A stretch of 64,000 bases of DNA from Kitasatospora sp. MAP5-34 (GCF_029894335.1 NZ_JARXZC010000002.1:62001-126000); one strand, 5' to 3'; positions 43,426-53,348 are shown, counted from the stretch's first letter. Translations and numbers: made by a program. The notes: generated by a model from the letters alone, not told the origin.

Positions 43426-44004
43426 CTACGCCCGGCCGAGCCAGGCGGCCAGGCGGGTGTAGGCGTCGGCGTCGGCCGGGGCCGGGCGGACGAGGCCGAA
43501 CGGGACCCCCGGGCCGCGTCGCTCGGCGGGCAGCGCGTACTCGGCGAACGCCAGTGCGACGTGGGCGAGTTCGTCGTCCAGGGTGGTGGCGGCGGTGTCG
43601 GTCGCCCGGGCCAGGTCCCAGGTGTGGGTGACCAGTTCCATGAAGTAGCCGCCCAGTGCGGCGCGGCCGGGCACCTCGCCCCACGGCACGACCGCCAGGC
43701 GGTCCAGCGTCGCGTCGTCCGCCCAGGCGGCGGTCATCCGGGCGCCGGCCCGGCCGAGTACGGCCGGCCAGGCGTCGTCGGCGGTCTCGCCGACCAGGGC
43801 GGGGACGTCCAGGGCGTAGCCGCCCTCGCCGACGTACGAGGCCCGGTGGATCCCGCCGACGGTGTGGCTCAGCAGTGCCCGTACGTCGAACTCATCGCAG
43901 GGGGTGGGCAGTTCGAGCTGGTTGGGGGTGATGGTGACGACCAGCTTCTCCAGTTGGCCGAGGGCGCGCCGGTAGAGCGGGCGGAGGTCGGTGGTGGCGT
44001 CCAT
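43426..44004 (-). CDS. TIGR03086 family protein (mycothiol-dependent maleylpyruvate isomerase-like fold)
   Basis: The 192-residue DinB-like four-helix protein has LPTPCDEFDVRALLSHTVGGIH and YFMELVTHTWDLARA, with the three conserved His of the metal site. Members are predicted mycothiol-dependent or metal-binding enzymes; the reaction is unknown. GAGGAG precedes ATG 44004. It is divergent from a WYL regulator, with a palindrome in the shared 89-bp region, so it is a probable target of that regulator. Confidence 0.85.
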   Translation of the reverse strand: MDATTDLRPLYRRALGQLEKLVVTITPNQLELPTPCDEFDVRALLSHTVGGIHRASYVGEGGYALDVPALVGETADDAWPAVLGRAGARMTAAWADDATLDRLAVVPWGEVPGRAALGGYFMELVTHTWDLARATDTAATTLDDELAHVALAFAEYALPAERRGPGVPFGLVRPAPADADAYTRLAAWLGRA

Positions 44005-44062
44005 GGGGTTAACTCCTCGGCTGCGTGCGGTGGTTCCTTACGAGGAGCACTCTGCCCGGGAT

Positions 44063-44093
44063 ACCTGACATCTACTGTCAGGTTTAACCTGAC
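44063..44093. promoter_or_regulatory. Predicted operator of the WYL regulator
   Basis: ACCTGACA (44063-44070) and TGTCAGGT (44076-44083) form a perfect 8-bp dyad around TCTAC. A further half-site, ACCTGAC (44087-44093), abuts the WYL start codon. The placement between divergent starts suggests control of both genes. Confidence 0.65.
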
Positions 44094-45071
44094 GTGGTGA
44101 AAGCCGACCGTTTGCTCTCGATCCTGCTGCTGCTCCAGACCCGGGGGCAGGTCCCGGCGGCCGAGCTCGCCGAGCGGTTGGAGGTCTCCGTCCGCACGGT
44201 CTACCGGGACGTCGACGCGCTGTCGGCGGCGGGGGTGCCGGTCTGGGCCGAGCGCGGGCGGCACGGCGGGATCAACCTGCTGCCGGGCTACCGCACCGAT
44301 GTCACCGGGCTGACGAGCGACGAGGCCCGCGCGCTCTTCGTGCTCTCCTCACAGGGCGCGCACGACGCGCTCGGGCTGGGCGGCGCGATCGGTCCGGCGC
44401 TGCGCAAGGTGATGGCCGCGCTGCCCGCCCCGCACCGCCCGGCCGCCGAATTGACCAGTGAACGCATCCTGGTGGACCCGGCCCGCTGGCAGCGGATGGT
44501 ACCGGCCGGCGCGGTCGACCTGGCCGAACTGCAGCGGGCCGTGCTCACCGACCGGCGGTTGGCGCTGCGTTACCGGCACAGCGGCTCGGCCGCGCCGCGC
44601 GAGTACACCGTCGACCCGTACGGGCTGGTGAGCAAGGCGGGCGTCTGGTACCTGGTGGCGGATCTGGTCGCCGAGCCGAGGCTGTTCCGGGTGGAGCGGG
44701 TGCTGGCGGCCGTGACCGAGGACGAACCGGTACGCCGCCGGGCCGGGCTCGGCCTGGCCGAGGTCTGGGCGGTGCTGCGCGAGCAGGTCGAACGGCGGCC
44801 GGTGGCGGTCCGGGTGGTGGCGCGGGTGCGCCGCGAGCGGCTCGACCTGGTCCTGCGGATTCATTCGGGGCTGCTGGTGGCGCCACCGAAACCCGCCGAA
44901 GGTGACTGGGCAGAGCTGGAGTTCGGGTTCGAGGCGCTCGGCGCGGTCCGTATGCTGCTGCCCTACGGCACCGACCTGGAGGTGCTCTCACCACCGCAGG
45001 CCCGGGCCGAACTGGCCCGCGTCGCAGCCGGGATCGCCGACCTCTACGGAGCGGCCGACCCGGCACGCTGA
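44094..45071 (+). CDS. WYL-domain helix-turn-helix regulator (YafY-like)
   Basis: The 325-residue product has an N-terminal HTH_11 (RLLSILLLLQTRGQVPAAELAERLEVSVRTVYRDVDALSAAGVPV) and a central WYL domain (LALRYRHSGSAAPREYTVDPYGLVSKAGVWYLVADL). The C-terminal WCX extension ends VLSPPQARAELARVAAGIADLY. WYL proteins bind ligands such as nucleotides or ssDNA. The start codon is one of two consecutive GTGs (44094/44097). It is divergent from the TIGR03086 gene. Confidence 0.93.
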   Translation: MVKADRLLSILLLLQTRGQVPAAELAERLEVSVRTVYRDVDALSAAGVPVWAERGRHGGINLLPGYRTDVTGLTSDEARALFVLSSQGAHDALGLGGAIGPALRKVMAALPAPHRPAAELTSERILVDPARWQRMVPAGAVDLAELQRAVLTDRRLALRYRHSGSAAPREYTVDPYGLVSKAGVWYLVADLVAEPRLFRVERVLAAVTEDEPVRRRAGLGLAEVWAVLREQVERRPVAVRVVARVRRERLDLVLRIHSGLLVAPPKPAEGDWAELEFGFEALGAVRMLLPYGTDLEVLSPPQARAELARVAAGIADLYGAADPAR

Positions 45072-45091
45072 CGGGTGCGGGCGCTGCCGGT

Positions 45092-46282
45092 TCAGCCGGT
45101 GGTCGGCGGGTGGCTGACGTTCTGGTAGTCGCCGAGCGCGATGGAGCCGAAGTTGTGCAGGCTGGCGGTGTTGGCGGCCAGGTAGCCGGTGTGGCCGGCC
45201 GCCCCGGCGGAGGAGACCTGCTGCGCGCCGAAGTCCGCGCCGGTCGGGTCGGCGCCGTGGCCGAGGCCACCCACCTCGAGGTACGGGACGTTGGCGATCC
45301 AGTCGGTGGGGTTGCGCGTCGCCCAGACCTGGACGCCGTTGCCCAGCTCGGCGGCGTCCTGGACTCCCATGCCGGGGCTGCCGAAGACGACCATGTCGGT
45401 GGTGGCCGCGCCGTCGTGGATCTTCGGGGCGGCCACGCCGCAGACCACCGAGCCGTAGCTGTGGCAGAACAGGGCCGGCGGGGAGTCCGGGCTGCTGGTC
45501 ACGGCCAGTCCGTCGAGCAGGCGCTCCAGACGGGGTGCCGCGGCATCGGCGAGCCGGGAGGTCGCGGCGTCCGGGCCGAGGCCGGACGGGGTGACGTACC
45601 CCGTCCAGGCGATGACGGCGGTGTGGCTGCCCGGGGCCTGCCGGTGTTCCTCGGCGACCAGCGCGCGGGCCATCCCGGCGGGGGAGCGCAGCGGGTCGAC
45701 GGACCGGTCGAAGCGGGCCAGGTCGGCGTCCGAGCCGGGGACCAGGACGGCGACCCGCTGGGCGCTGCCGAGATCGCCGTACACCTCGCTGACCAGGCCG
45801 CGCCCGCGCGGGTCGAAGGCCAGGATCTGGCGGCCCTTGTCGAGCAGGGCGTTGGTGTCGTTGGCGCGGGACAGTGCCAGCGCGCGGGTGTCGGCGTCGA
45901 GTTTCGGGTCGTTGGCCCGGGCCCGCGAGCGGTCGCTCTCGGCGGCGATGGCGAGCCGGTTGGCCTGGTAGCGCAGCGCGACGGGCGCGCCGTCGAGGTT
46001 GCCGACGACGAGCGGGTACTCGGCGATCAGCCGGGTGGTCTGCTCGGGGGTGAGCGAGGCGAAGAAGGCGGCGACGGTCCTGGCGTCGGCGGTGGCCGGG
46101 TCGGGGAGCGCCCGGCCGAGCGAGTGGTCCCCGACCCAGGCGGCGCTGCCGGCCGGCGGGGTGGTGATGGCGACCTGCTCGTTGGCGGCGGCGGCCTGGG
46201 CGGCGGCCGAGCCGGCGTCCACCAGTACCGCGGAGGCCGCGAAGGCCCCTATCAGGATGCGCTTGACCCGCCTGCGCTGCAT
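45092..46282 (-). CDS. Secreted alpha/beta hydrolase (DUF1023 type)
   Basis: The 396-residue product has a signal peptide (RRVKRILIGAFAASAVLVDAGSAAAQA), a helical N-terminal region and a C-terminal alpha/beta-hydrolase domain. That domain has ALFCHSYGSVVCG (nucleophile elbow, Ser in HSYGS), DMVVFGSPGMGV (acid region) and SLHNFGSIALGDYQNV (probable catalytic His). The substrate is unknown. It is exported by Sec or Tat; the N-terminal basic cluster RRRVKR is compatible with either. It converges on the WYL gene. Confidence 0.86.
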   Translation of the reverse strand: MQRRRVKRILIGAFAASAVLVDAGSAAAQAAAANEQVAITTPPAGSAAWVGDHSLGRALPDPATADARTVAAFFASLTPEQTTRLIAEYPLVVGNLDGAPVALRYQANRLAIAAESDRSRARANDPKLDADTRALALSRANDTNALLDKGRQILAFDPRGRGLVSEVYGDLGSAQRVAVLVPGSDADLARFDRSVDPLRSPAGMARALVAEEHRQAPGSHTAVIAWTGYVTPSGLGPDAATSRLADAAAPRLERLLDGLAVTSSPDSPPALFCHSYGSVVCGVAAPKIHDGAATTDMVVFGSPGMGVQDAAELGNGVQVWATRNPTDWIANVPYLEVGGLGHGADPTGADFGAQQVSSAGAAGHTGYLAANTASLHNFGSIALGDYQNVSHPPTTG

Positions 46283-46513
46283 GGCGCCAACTCCCTCGGA
46301 CCCTTGACCTTCACAGCGGGCGGGGCCCGATGGTGGTACGACCGCCTACCTACTACTCGTCAGCCAGCGTAGGGGCTCCGAGCAGGGGGTGTGCAGAGTC
46401 TAAACTGTGGGAAGCCTCACACGTCCAATCGGGCTCGCCGGGCGCCCGCCCGTCGTATGGCGCGCTGCCGTACCGGCGGCTGATCGGCTGGTCAGAGCAT
46501 CCGCTGATCGCTC

Positions 46514-47200
46514 CTACCGGCCGTGCCAGTCGCCCGCGAGGGCGGGGCCGAGCTGGTCGAAGTGACGCTCGATCAGGTTGATCATGGCCTCGGAGCCCGA
46601 GTTCTCCGTCTCCGTGCTCTCGTTCTCCGCGCTCCAGGACAGGTGTGCCGAGCGCAGGACGCCGCCGAAGACGGCCGCCATCACCCGGGGACGCAGGTCG
46701 GTGGCGGGGTCCAGGCCCTCGCGCTCGGCGAGGATGCCGGCGACGATCTGTTCCTGCTCGGTGATCCGGCGCAGGTGGGCGGCGAGCAGGGTGGGGGTGC
46801 TCTCGATCAGCTGGATCAGCTCCAGCGCCGCCGTGATGCTGCTCGGCCGGTCGTGCCGGGCGGTGCCGAGTTCGCGCCAGGTCAGGACGATGGCGCGGCG
46901 CAGGGCCCGCAGGGGGTTCTCGTCGGCGGGGCGCTCGCGGAGGTTGGCCACGAAGTGGTCCTCGGCGTCGGCCAGGATCGCGAGCGCGACCTCGTCCTTG
47001 TTGGCGAAGTACCGGAAGAAGGTCCGCTGCGAGACGTCCACGGCGGCGGCGATCTCGTCCACGGTGGTGCGGGCGTAGCCCTGTTCCAGGAAGAGCTGGT
47101 GGGCGGCTTCGACCAGGGCGTCCCGGGTGCGCCGCTTCTTGCGTTCGCGCAGGCCGAGCACCTGGTCGGGCTGGGTGGTGTCCGTGAGCTGCACGGCCAT
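46514..47200 (-). CDS. TetR-family transcriptional regulator
   Basis: The 228-residue product has the TetR HTH RTRDALVEAAHQLFLEQGYARTTVDEIAAAVDVSQRTFFRYFANKDE. A helical ligand-binding domain follows, with a C-terminal acidic stretch (SAENESTETENSGSE). ATG 47200 is preferred, with GGAAGG upstream; an upstream GTG or ATG would add 17 residues. The operator candidate CTGACATATGTCAG lies 45 bases upstream. No obvious target gene other than itself is adjacent; the kinase gene is divergent, 270 bp away. Confidence 0.92.
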   Translation of the reverse strand: MAVQLTDTTQPDQVLGLRERKKRRTRDALVEAAHQLFLEQGYARTTVDEIAAAVDVSQRTFFRYFANKDEVALAILADAEDHFVANLRERPADENPLRALRRAIVLTWRELGTARHDRPSSITAALELIQLIESTPTLLAAHLRRITEQEQIVAGILAEREGLDPATDLRPRVMAAVFGGVLRSAHLSWSAENESTETENSGSEAMINLIERHFDQLGPALAGDWHGR

Positions 47201-47244
47201 GGGGGAGCCTTCCGACGTCAGGTGATGGTCACCACGATAGCGGT

Positions 47245-47258
47245 CTGACATATGTCAG
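47245..47258. promoter_or_regulatory. Predicted TetR operator
   Basis: CTGACATATGTCAG is a perfect 14-bp palindrome 45 bases upstream of the tetR start, in the divergent region. It probably mediates autorepression. Confidence 0.7.
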
Positions 47259-47470
47259 CCATTGGCAGAAGTCAGTGATTGTCTAATGGCAGAGACTGTC
47301 ATAAGTTCGGGATGGGGTGGCGCCCGCCGGGCCGGAGGACTCGTGGGGACGGGTGGGCCGGGGTGCCGCCCCCGAATCACCTCGCCGAGTTCACCCCGGT
47401 CGCAGCCGGGGGTGGGCGGCGCAAGACTTGAAACAGAGATCAGGCCGCCGCACAGATTGCGGGAACACCC

Positions 47471-49207
47471 ATGAGCTCACACGACGACGAGGTGCCTCCG
47501 GAGGGCGGACGGCTGCTCGCCGGGCGGTACCTGCTGGGGGCGAGCCTCGGCAGTGGCGGCATGGGGACGGTCTGGCTGGCCCGGGACCAGATGCTGGACC
47601 GCGAGGTCGCGGTGAAGGAGCTCAGCGTCAGCGGTGTGCCGGATTCCGAGCTGCCGGGGTTGCACTCCCGGATGCAGCAGGAGGCCAGGGCGGCGGCGCG
47701 GGTCAAGCATCCGAGCGTGATCACCGTCCACGATGTGCTGGAGCAGGACGGCCGGCCGTGGATCGTGATGGAGCTGATCGACGGGCGCTCGCTCGCCGAA
47801 GTGGTCGCCACCGAGGGCACCCTGCTGCCGCGCGACGCGGCCCGGGTCGGGGCACAGGTGGTGTCGGCGCTGGATGCGGCCCACCGGCTCGGCGTACTGC
47901 ACCGGGACGTCAAACCCGCCAACGTGCTGCTGGAGCGCGGCGGGCGGGTGGTGCTCACCGACTTCGGCATCGCGATGCTGGAGGGCTCGCCCGGCCTCAC
48001 GCGGACCGGTGACATCGTCGGCTCGCCCGACTACATCGCCCCCGAGCGGGTCATGGGCCACCGGCCCGGGCCCGAGTCCGACCTGTGGTCGTTGGGGGCG
48101 ACGCTGTACGCGGCGGTGGAGGGACAGTCGCCGTTCCACCGGACGACGACCATGAGCACCCTGCAGGCCGTGATCACCGACCCGCTGCCGCCGCCCCGGA
48201 ACGCGGGCCTGCTCACGCCGGTCATCGAGGCACTGCTGCGCAAGGACCCGGCGGAGCGGCCGACGGCGGGTCAGGCGCTGGCCCTGCTCCAGGAGGTGGC
48301 CACCGCCCGGACCTCCGGCACGGCGCTGCACGCCCCGACGGAGGCGGCCGACGCAGGGCTCTCCGCCACCCCGACCCGCTCGACCCCGCCGACCCCGCTG
48401 CCGGTACCAGTACCGCTCTCGGGGCCACCGCAGGGCCCGCCGTCGGGCCCGCCGTCCACGCCGACGCCGGTGCCGTTCCAGGCCGGGGCCGGGGACGACG
48501 GAAGGCGGCGGACCTGGCTGGTGCTGGTCGCCGCCGTGCTGGGCGTGCTGCTGGTCGGCGGGGTCGTCTTCGCAGTGGTCAACAGCAACTCGCACAAGGG
48601 CACCCCGGCGACCGTCACCGCCCCACTCCAGAGCGGCAGCCCCGCACCGGTCACCGTGACAGCGACCCCGACCCCGACCCCGACCCCCGCGTCGACCCCG
48701 ACGCAGACCCCCACCCCCACGCCGACCCCGACCCCACCCCCCGCTCCTGCCGCGACGCAGACCGTCACGGCGGCCCCCGCCGGCTACAGCTGGACCGACG
48801 ACCCGGCCGGGTTCCGCTTCGCGGTGCCCCAGGGCTGGACGCGCAGTGTGACGAACGGGCAGATCGACTACTCGCCGGACGGCGGCGTGCACCTGCTCCG
48901 CTTCGGCCTGACGCCCGGCGCGACGCAGAGCTCGCAGTCGCACTTCCTCCAGCTGGAACAGACCGTCGGCACGCTGCCCGACTACTCCCGGATCACCCTG
49001 CAGGCCGACACCTACCAGGGCCGCGACGGCGCCCTCTGGGAGTTCACCTGGACCGACTCCGGGCTCGGGCCCCGGCACGCCGCCGACCAGGCCTTCATCG
49101 CCGTGAACGGCACCGAGTACGCGATCTACGTCGGCTCGCCGGCCCAGGACTGGCCGACGGCCCAGCAGCAGTTCAGCACCGTACTGGGCACCTTCACCGT
49201 CAGCTGA
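47471..49207 (+). CDS. PknB-like transmembrane serine/threonine protein kinase
   Basis: The 578-residue product has an N-terminal Hanks kinase domain with Gly loop LGSGGMGTVWLA, Lys in REVAVKEL, catalytic HRDVKPANVLL, DFGIAML and activation segment SPDYIAPE. A Pro-rich linker follows, one TM near residue 350 (TWLVLVAAVLGVLLVGGVVFAVV), an extracellular Thr/Pro repeat (TPTPTPTP) and a ~120-residue C-terminal domain. That domain (SWTDDPAGFRFAVPQGWTR ... TVLGTFTVS) is seen in several Streptomyces kinases instead of PASTA repeats. It probably signals an envelope state. GTG/ATG choice: ATG 47471. Confidence 0.93.
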   Translation: MSSHDDEVPPEGGRLLAGRYLLGASLGSGGMGTVWLARDQMLDREVAVKELSVSGVPDSELPGLHSRMQQEARAAARVKHPSVITVHDVLEQDGRPWIVMELIDGRSLAEVVATEGTLLPRDAARVGAQVVSALDAAHRLGVLHRDVKPANVLLERGGRVVLTDFGIAMLEGSPGLTRTGDIVGSPDYIAPERVMGHRPGPESDLWSLGATLYAAVEGQSPFHRTTTMSTLQAVITDPLPPPRNAGLLTPVIEALLRKDPAERPTAGQALALLQEVATARTSGTALHAPTEAADAGLSATPTRSTPPTPLPVPVPLSGPPQGPPSGPPSTPTPVPFQAGAGDDGRRRTWLVLVAAVLGVLLVGGVVFAVVNSNSHKGTPATVTAPLQSGSPAPVTVTATPTPTPTPASTPTQTPTPTPTPTPPPAPAATQTVTAAPAGYSWTDDPAGFRFAVPQGWTRSVTNGQIDYSPDGGVHLLRFGLTPGATQSSQSHFLQLEQTVGTLPDYSRITLQADTYQGRDGALWEFTWTDSGLGPRHAADQAFIAVNGTEYAIYVGSPAQDWPTAQQQFSTVLGTFTVS

Positions 49208-49376
49208 GCTCGGCCGCCGCCCCCTGCGCCAGCTCCCGGGCCTCCCGGACGTACCGGACCCGCTCCTCCAGCTCGAGATCGGGGAAGTAGTCCTTGAGCC
49301 GCAGCTGCGCGTCCACCGGTGGCAGGTGCAGGTCCCGGAGCAGGAACCCGGCCCGCGCGATGATCTCGTCCCGCAT
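49200..49376 (-). CDS. Small 58-residue conserved-looking protein
   Basis: ATG 49376 is preceded by GGAGGAG at ideal spacing. The product starts MRDEIIARAGFLLRDLHLPP and continues through RLKDYFPDLELEERVRYVRE, ending in an Ala-rich tail. It is amphipathic and acidic, with no Cys, and is probably cytoplasmic. The composition looks like a real protein rather than a shadow frame. Its 3' end overlaps the kinase 3' end by 8 bases (convergent). I recognise no family. It lies downstream of aceE in the same direction, separated by a terminator. Confidence 0.65.
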   Translation of the reverse strand: MRDEIIARAGFLLRDLHLPPVDAQLRLKDYFPDLELEERVRYVREARELAQGAAAELS

Positions 49377-49486
49377 GGTCTCCTCCAGTCGTACGAGGGA
49401 TGCTACGTACCCGAAATCATCCGTTCGCCGCCCGGGCCTGTCCTGCCGGACTGCTCCTACCGGGCGCGGGGACTCCCCGAAAGCCC

Positions 49487-49520
49487 GAGGGCCGGACCCC
49501 AGAGAAGGAGTCCGGCCCTC
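49487..49520 (-). terminator. Terminator of aceE
   Basis: An 11-bp stem GAGGGCCGGAC/GTCCGGCCCTC (49487-49497 with 49510-49520) starts 17 bases past the aceE stop. GGGCTTT follows on the transcribed side. Confidence 0.8.
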
Positions 49521-49536
49521 AGTGTTTACAGGCTGA

Positions 49537-52287
49537 TCAGGCTTCGCCGCCCGCAGCGCCCGGGTCGGCGGCGGCCACGTCCAGCAGCTGGTAGCGGTCG
49601 ATCGCCTCCTTCAGCGCGTGCCGCTCGACCTTGCCCTGCTTGGCAAGCTCGGTGAGCACACCCAGGACCACCGACTGCGCGTCGATGTGGAAGAAGCGAC
49701 GGGCAGCGCCACGGGTGTCGGCGAAGCCGAACCCGTCCGCACCCAGCGACTGCCAGGCACCCGGCACCCAGCGGGAGATCTGGTCCGGCACCGCGCGCAT
49801 CCAGTCGGACACGGCGACGAACGGACCCTCCGAACCCTGGAGCTTGGACGTCACGTACGGGACGCGCTGCGGCTCCTCCGGGTGCAGCAGGTTGAACTCC
49901 TCGACCTCCACCGCGTCGCGGCGCAGCTCGTTCCAGGAGGTCGCCGACCAGACGTCGGCCGCCACGTTCCACTCCTCGGCGAGGATGCGCTGGGCCTCCA
50001 GGGCCCACGGCACCGCCACACCCGAGGCGAGGATCTGGGCCTTGATCTGACCCGCCGTGGCCGGCGCGTACTTGTGCAGACCCTTGAGGATGCCCTCGAC
50101 GTCGACGTTCTCGGGCTCGGCCGGCATCCGGATCGGCTCGTTGTAGACCGTCATGTAGTAGAAGACGTCCTCGCCGTGCGGGTGCTCGGCCGTGGCGCCG
50201 TACATCCGCTTGATGCCGTCCTGCATGATGTGCGCGATCTCGAACCCGTACGCGGGGTCGTACGCGACGACGCCCGGGTTGGTCGAGGCGAGCAGCTGCG
50301 AGTGGCCGTCGGCGTGCTGCAGACCCTCACCCGTCAGCGTCGTACGACCGGCGGTCGCGCCGATCACGAAGCCGCGCGCGAGCTGGTCGGCCATCTGCCA
50401 GAACTGGTCACCGGTGCGCTGGAACCCGAACATCGAGTAGAAGACGTAGACCGGGATCAGCGGCTCGCCGTGCGTCGCGTACGACGAACCGGCGGCGATC
50501 AGCGAGGCGGTGCAGCCGGCCTCGGAGATGCCGTCGTGCAGCATCTGGCCGGTCGGCGACTCCTTGTAGGCGAGCAGCAGATCACGGTCGACCGACTCGT
50601 AGGTCTGGCCGAGCGGGTTGTAGATCTTCGCCGACGGGAAGAGCGAGTCCATGCCGAAGGTGCGGTACTCGTCGGGCGCGATCGGCACGAACCGGTTGCC
50701 GATGCCCTTGTCCCGCATCAGGTCCTTGAGCACCCGGACGAACGCCATGGTGGTGGCGATGGTCTGGTTGCCGGAACCCTTCTTGACCGCCTTGTAGGCG
50801 TCGTCGCCCGGGAGTTCCAGCATGCGCGGCCGCACCTTGCGGGTCGGCATGTAGCCGCCCAGCTCCTTGCGGCGGTCGTGCATGTACTGGATCTCTTCGG
50901 AGTCCTTGCCCGGGTGGTAGTAGGGCGGGTAGCCCTCGTCGAGCTGCTTGTCCGTGATCGGCAGGTGCAGCCGGTCGCGGAAGCGCTTGAGGTCCTCGGT
51001 CGTCAGCTTCTTCATCTGGTGGGTCGCGTTGCGGCCCTCGAAGTTCGGGCCGAGCGTCCAGCCCTTGACGGTCTGGGCGAGGATCACCGTCGGCTGGCCC
51101 TTGTGCTCGCGGGCCGCCTTGTACGCCGCGTAGACCTTGGCGTGGTCGTGACCGCCACGGCCCAGGTGCTGGATCTGGTGGTCGGTCATCGACTCGACCA
51201 TCTGGCGCAGCCGCAGGTCGCCACCGAAGAAGTGGTCCCGGATGTACGCACCGGACTCGGTGGCGTACGTCTGGAACTGGCCGTCCGGGGTCGAGTTCAG
51301 CTTGTTGACCAGGATGCCGTCGCGGTCCTGGGCGAGCAGCGGGTCCCAGCTGCGGTCCCAGATCAGCTTGATGACGTTCCAGCCGGCGCCGCGGAACTGC
51401 GACTCCAGCTCCTGGATGATCTTGCCGTTGCCACGGACCGGGCCGTCGAGGCGCTGCAGGTTGCAGTTGACCACGAAGGTCAGGTTGTCCAGGCCCTCGC
51501 GGGCCGCCAGGGACAGCTGGCCGAGCGACTCGGGCTCGTCCATCTCGCCGTCGCCGAGGAAGGCGTACACGTGCGAGTCGGAGGTGTCCTTGATGCCCCG
51601 GTGCTCCAGGTACCGGTTCATCCGGGCCTGGTAGATCGCGCCGAGCGGGCCGAGGCCCATCGAGACGGTCGGGAACTCCCAGAAGTCCGGCATCAGCCGG
51701 GGGTGCGGGTAGCTCGAGAGACCGTACGGCGCCTTCGACTTCTCCTGGCGGAACGAGTCGAGCTGGCGCTCGCTCAGTCGGTCCAGCAGGAAGGCGCGGG
51801 CGTAGATGCCGGGGGAGGCGTGGCCCTGGAAGAAGATCTGGTCGCCGGACTCGCCGTCCGCGTCCTTGCCCCGGAAGAAGTAGTTGAAGCCCACGTCGTA
51901 CAGCGACGCGGACGAGGCGAAGGTGGCGATGTGGCCACCGACACCGATCCCCGGGCGCTGCGCCCGGGACACCATCACGGCCGCGTTCCAGCGGGTCGCG
52001 TTGAGGACCTTGCGCTCGATCTCCTCGTTACCGGGGAAGAACGGCTCGTCCTTGGTGGCGATGGTGTTGACGTAGTCCGTGCTGCGCATCTCGGGCACGG
52101 CGACACGCTTCTCGCGGGCGCGCTCGATCAGGCGGAGCATCAGGTAACGGGCGCGCTCACGCCCCCGCTCGTCGATGGCCGCGTCGAGCGACTCCAGCCA
52201 TTCCGCGGTCTCCTCGGGATCGAAGTCCGGGACCTGACTCGGAAGGCCGCCAATGATGATCGGGTTGCGATCGGATCCGGAAGCCAC
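49537..52287 (-). CDS. aceE: Pyruvate dehydrogenase E1 component, homodimeric type
   Basis: The 916-residue thiamine-diphosphate enzyme decarboxylates pyruvate and transfers the acetyl group to E2 lipoate. The TPP/Mg motif is [21 protein letters not shown] ... [11 protein letters not shown]. Family strings [42 protein letters not shown] and [17 protein letters not shown] are intact. GTG 52287 follows GAAGGA. E2 and E3 are not adjacent, as is usual in Actinobacteria. It appears monocistronic, with a hairpin after the stop. Confidence 0.97.
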   Translation of the reverse strand: MASGSDRNPIIIGGLPSQVPDFDPEETAEWLESLDAAIDERGRERARYLMLRLIERAREKRVAVPEMRSTDYVNTIATKDEPFFPGNEEIERKVLNATRWNAAVMVSRAQRPGIGVGGHIATFASSASLYDVGFNYFFRGKDADGESGDQIFFQGHASPGIYARAFLLDRLSERQLDSFRQEKSKAPYGLSSYPHPRLMPDFWEFPTVSMGLGPLGAIYQARMNRYLEHRGIKDTSDSHVYAFLGDGEMDEPESLGQLSLAAREGLDNLTFVVNCNLQRLDGPVRGNGKIIQELESQFRGAGWNVIKLIWDRSWDPLLAQDRDGILVNKLNSTPDGQFQTYATESGAYIRDHFFGGDLRLRQMVESMTDHQIQHLGRGGHDHAKVYAAYKAAREHKGQPTVILAQTVKGWTLGPNFEGRNATHQMKKLTTEDLKRFRDRLHLPITDKQLDEGYPPYYHPGKDSEEIQYMHDRRKELGGYMPTRKVRPRMLELPGDDAYKAVKKGSGNQTIATTMAFVRVLKDLMRDKGIGNRFVPIAPDEYRTFGMDSLFPSAKIYNPLGQTYESVDRDLLLAYKESPTGQMLHDGISEAGCTASLIAAGSSYATHGEPLIPVYVFYSMFGFQRTGDQFWQMADQLARGFVIGATAGRTTLTGEGLQHADGHSQLLASTNPGVVAYDPAYGFEIAHIMQDGIKRMYGATAEHPHGEDVFYYMTVYNEPIRMPAEPENVDVEGILKGLHKYAPATAGQIKAQILASGVAVPWALEAQRILAEEWNVAADVWSATSWNELRRDAVEVEEFNLLHPEEPQRVPYVTSKLQGSEGPFVAVSDWMRAVPDQISRWVPGAWQSLGADGFGFADTRGAARRFFHIDAQSVVLGVLTELAKQGKVERHALKEAIDRYQLLDVAAADPGAAGGEA

Positions 52288-52868
52288 GCTGTTCCTTCAC
52301 TGTCGGTCTGAGGTGTGTCGCGCCGCCTCCATCGTGTACCGCAACTCGGAGATCCGTCATCTCTACCGATGGGTAACCGTTCCGCCCACTGGGATTCCAC
52401 TGGATGGCCCGGCAGGATGGCGCGCTTCGGGCAACTCTGCCGTCCGCTCACCACCGGGTGTTACGAAGAGGTGGTCCGACCTGTACCTGAGGTTTTTCAG
52501 GCTCTCGACCGTCCGATGGCGGCCGGTCGAGGTGAGGGCCAACAGGAGACTCTACGCCCGCCGGGAGGTGTAGCCCGAATGCCGTTCGCATCTCGGTCAG
52601 GTGCTCGGTCGGGCGTACGGTCCGTGAACCGTCACTGCCGGTACCTCCCGGACGACTGCCCGGCCGGTCGGCCCGTGCAGCATCATGGGGACGTACGGAA
52701 AAGGGCAAATCGGTGTGATTCCTGACACATCCATCGGCGTGTCCCGGTGTGGGACGTCAACCTTTGGGTGGGATCGGGGGGCGGGTACTTGCGCGAACCG
52801 CCCGTCCCGTGTGGACTACGGCCACAGACTCGGCATGGATGCCGAGCCGAATACTGGAGGTTATTCCC
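52288..52868. other. 581-bp divergent gap between aceE and the DUF3052 gene
   Basis: Both promoters must lie here. No reading frame has a ribosome site plus a plausible product. An AT-richer stretch at about 52345-52380 may be part of the aceE promoter. I see no strong palindrome. Confidence 0.4.
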
Positions 52869-53306
52869 GTGAGCGCGACCGCGGACCCCGCGGACAAGTC
52901 CAACCCGGCGCACCGTCTCGGCTTCGCAGAGGGCCAGATCGTCCAGGAGCTCGGGTACGACGAAGACTGTGACCAGGAGCTCCGCGAGGGCATCGAGGAG
53001 GTCACTGGCACCGAACTCGTCGACGAGGACTACGACGACGTCGCCGACGCCGTCCTGCTGTGGCACCGCGAAGACGACGGGGATCTCACCGACTCCCTCG
53101 TCGACGCCTTGGAGTACCTGGCGGACGGCGGCCTGGTGTGGCTGCTGACCCCCAAGACGGGCCGTGACGGGCACGTCGAGGCGCATGAGATCGCCGATGC
53201 GGCCAGCACCGCCGGCCTTGCCCAGACCAGCTCGGCGTCCCTCGCCAAGGACTGGATGGGCACTCGCCTGGCTTCCCCGAAGGCGGCGAAGACCGGCAAG
53301 CGCTGA
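52869..53306 (+). CDS. DUF3052 family protein
   Basis: The 145-residue acidic cytoplasmic protein is of an actinobacterial family without known function. It shows HRLGFAEGQIVQELGYDEDCDQELREGIEE, ADAVLLWHREDDGDLTDSLVDALEYLADGGLVWLLTPKTGRDGHVEAHEI and SSASLAKDWMGTRLASPK. GTG 52869 has GGAGG at 52855-52859. Members commonly sit beside ahpE-type peroxiredoxins, as here. Repeats and a terminator follow. Confidence 0.9.
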   Translation: MSATADPADKSNPAHRLGFAEGQIVQELGYDEDCDQELREGIEEVTGTELVDEDYDDVADAVLLWHREDDGDLTDSLVDALEYLADGGLVWLLTPKTGRDGHVEAHEIADAASTAGLAQTSSASLAKDWMGTRLASPKAAKTGKR

Positions 53307-53314
53307 CTTTCTCT

Positions 53315-53348
53315 CCCCGGACCTCGGGCTTTCCCCCGGACCTCGGGC
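53315..53348. repeat. Direct repeat after the DUF3052 stop
   Basis: CCCCGGACCTCGGGC occurs at 53315-53329 and 53334-53348 (period 19). It starts 9 bases past the stop. Confidence 0.75.
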
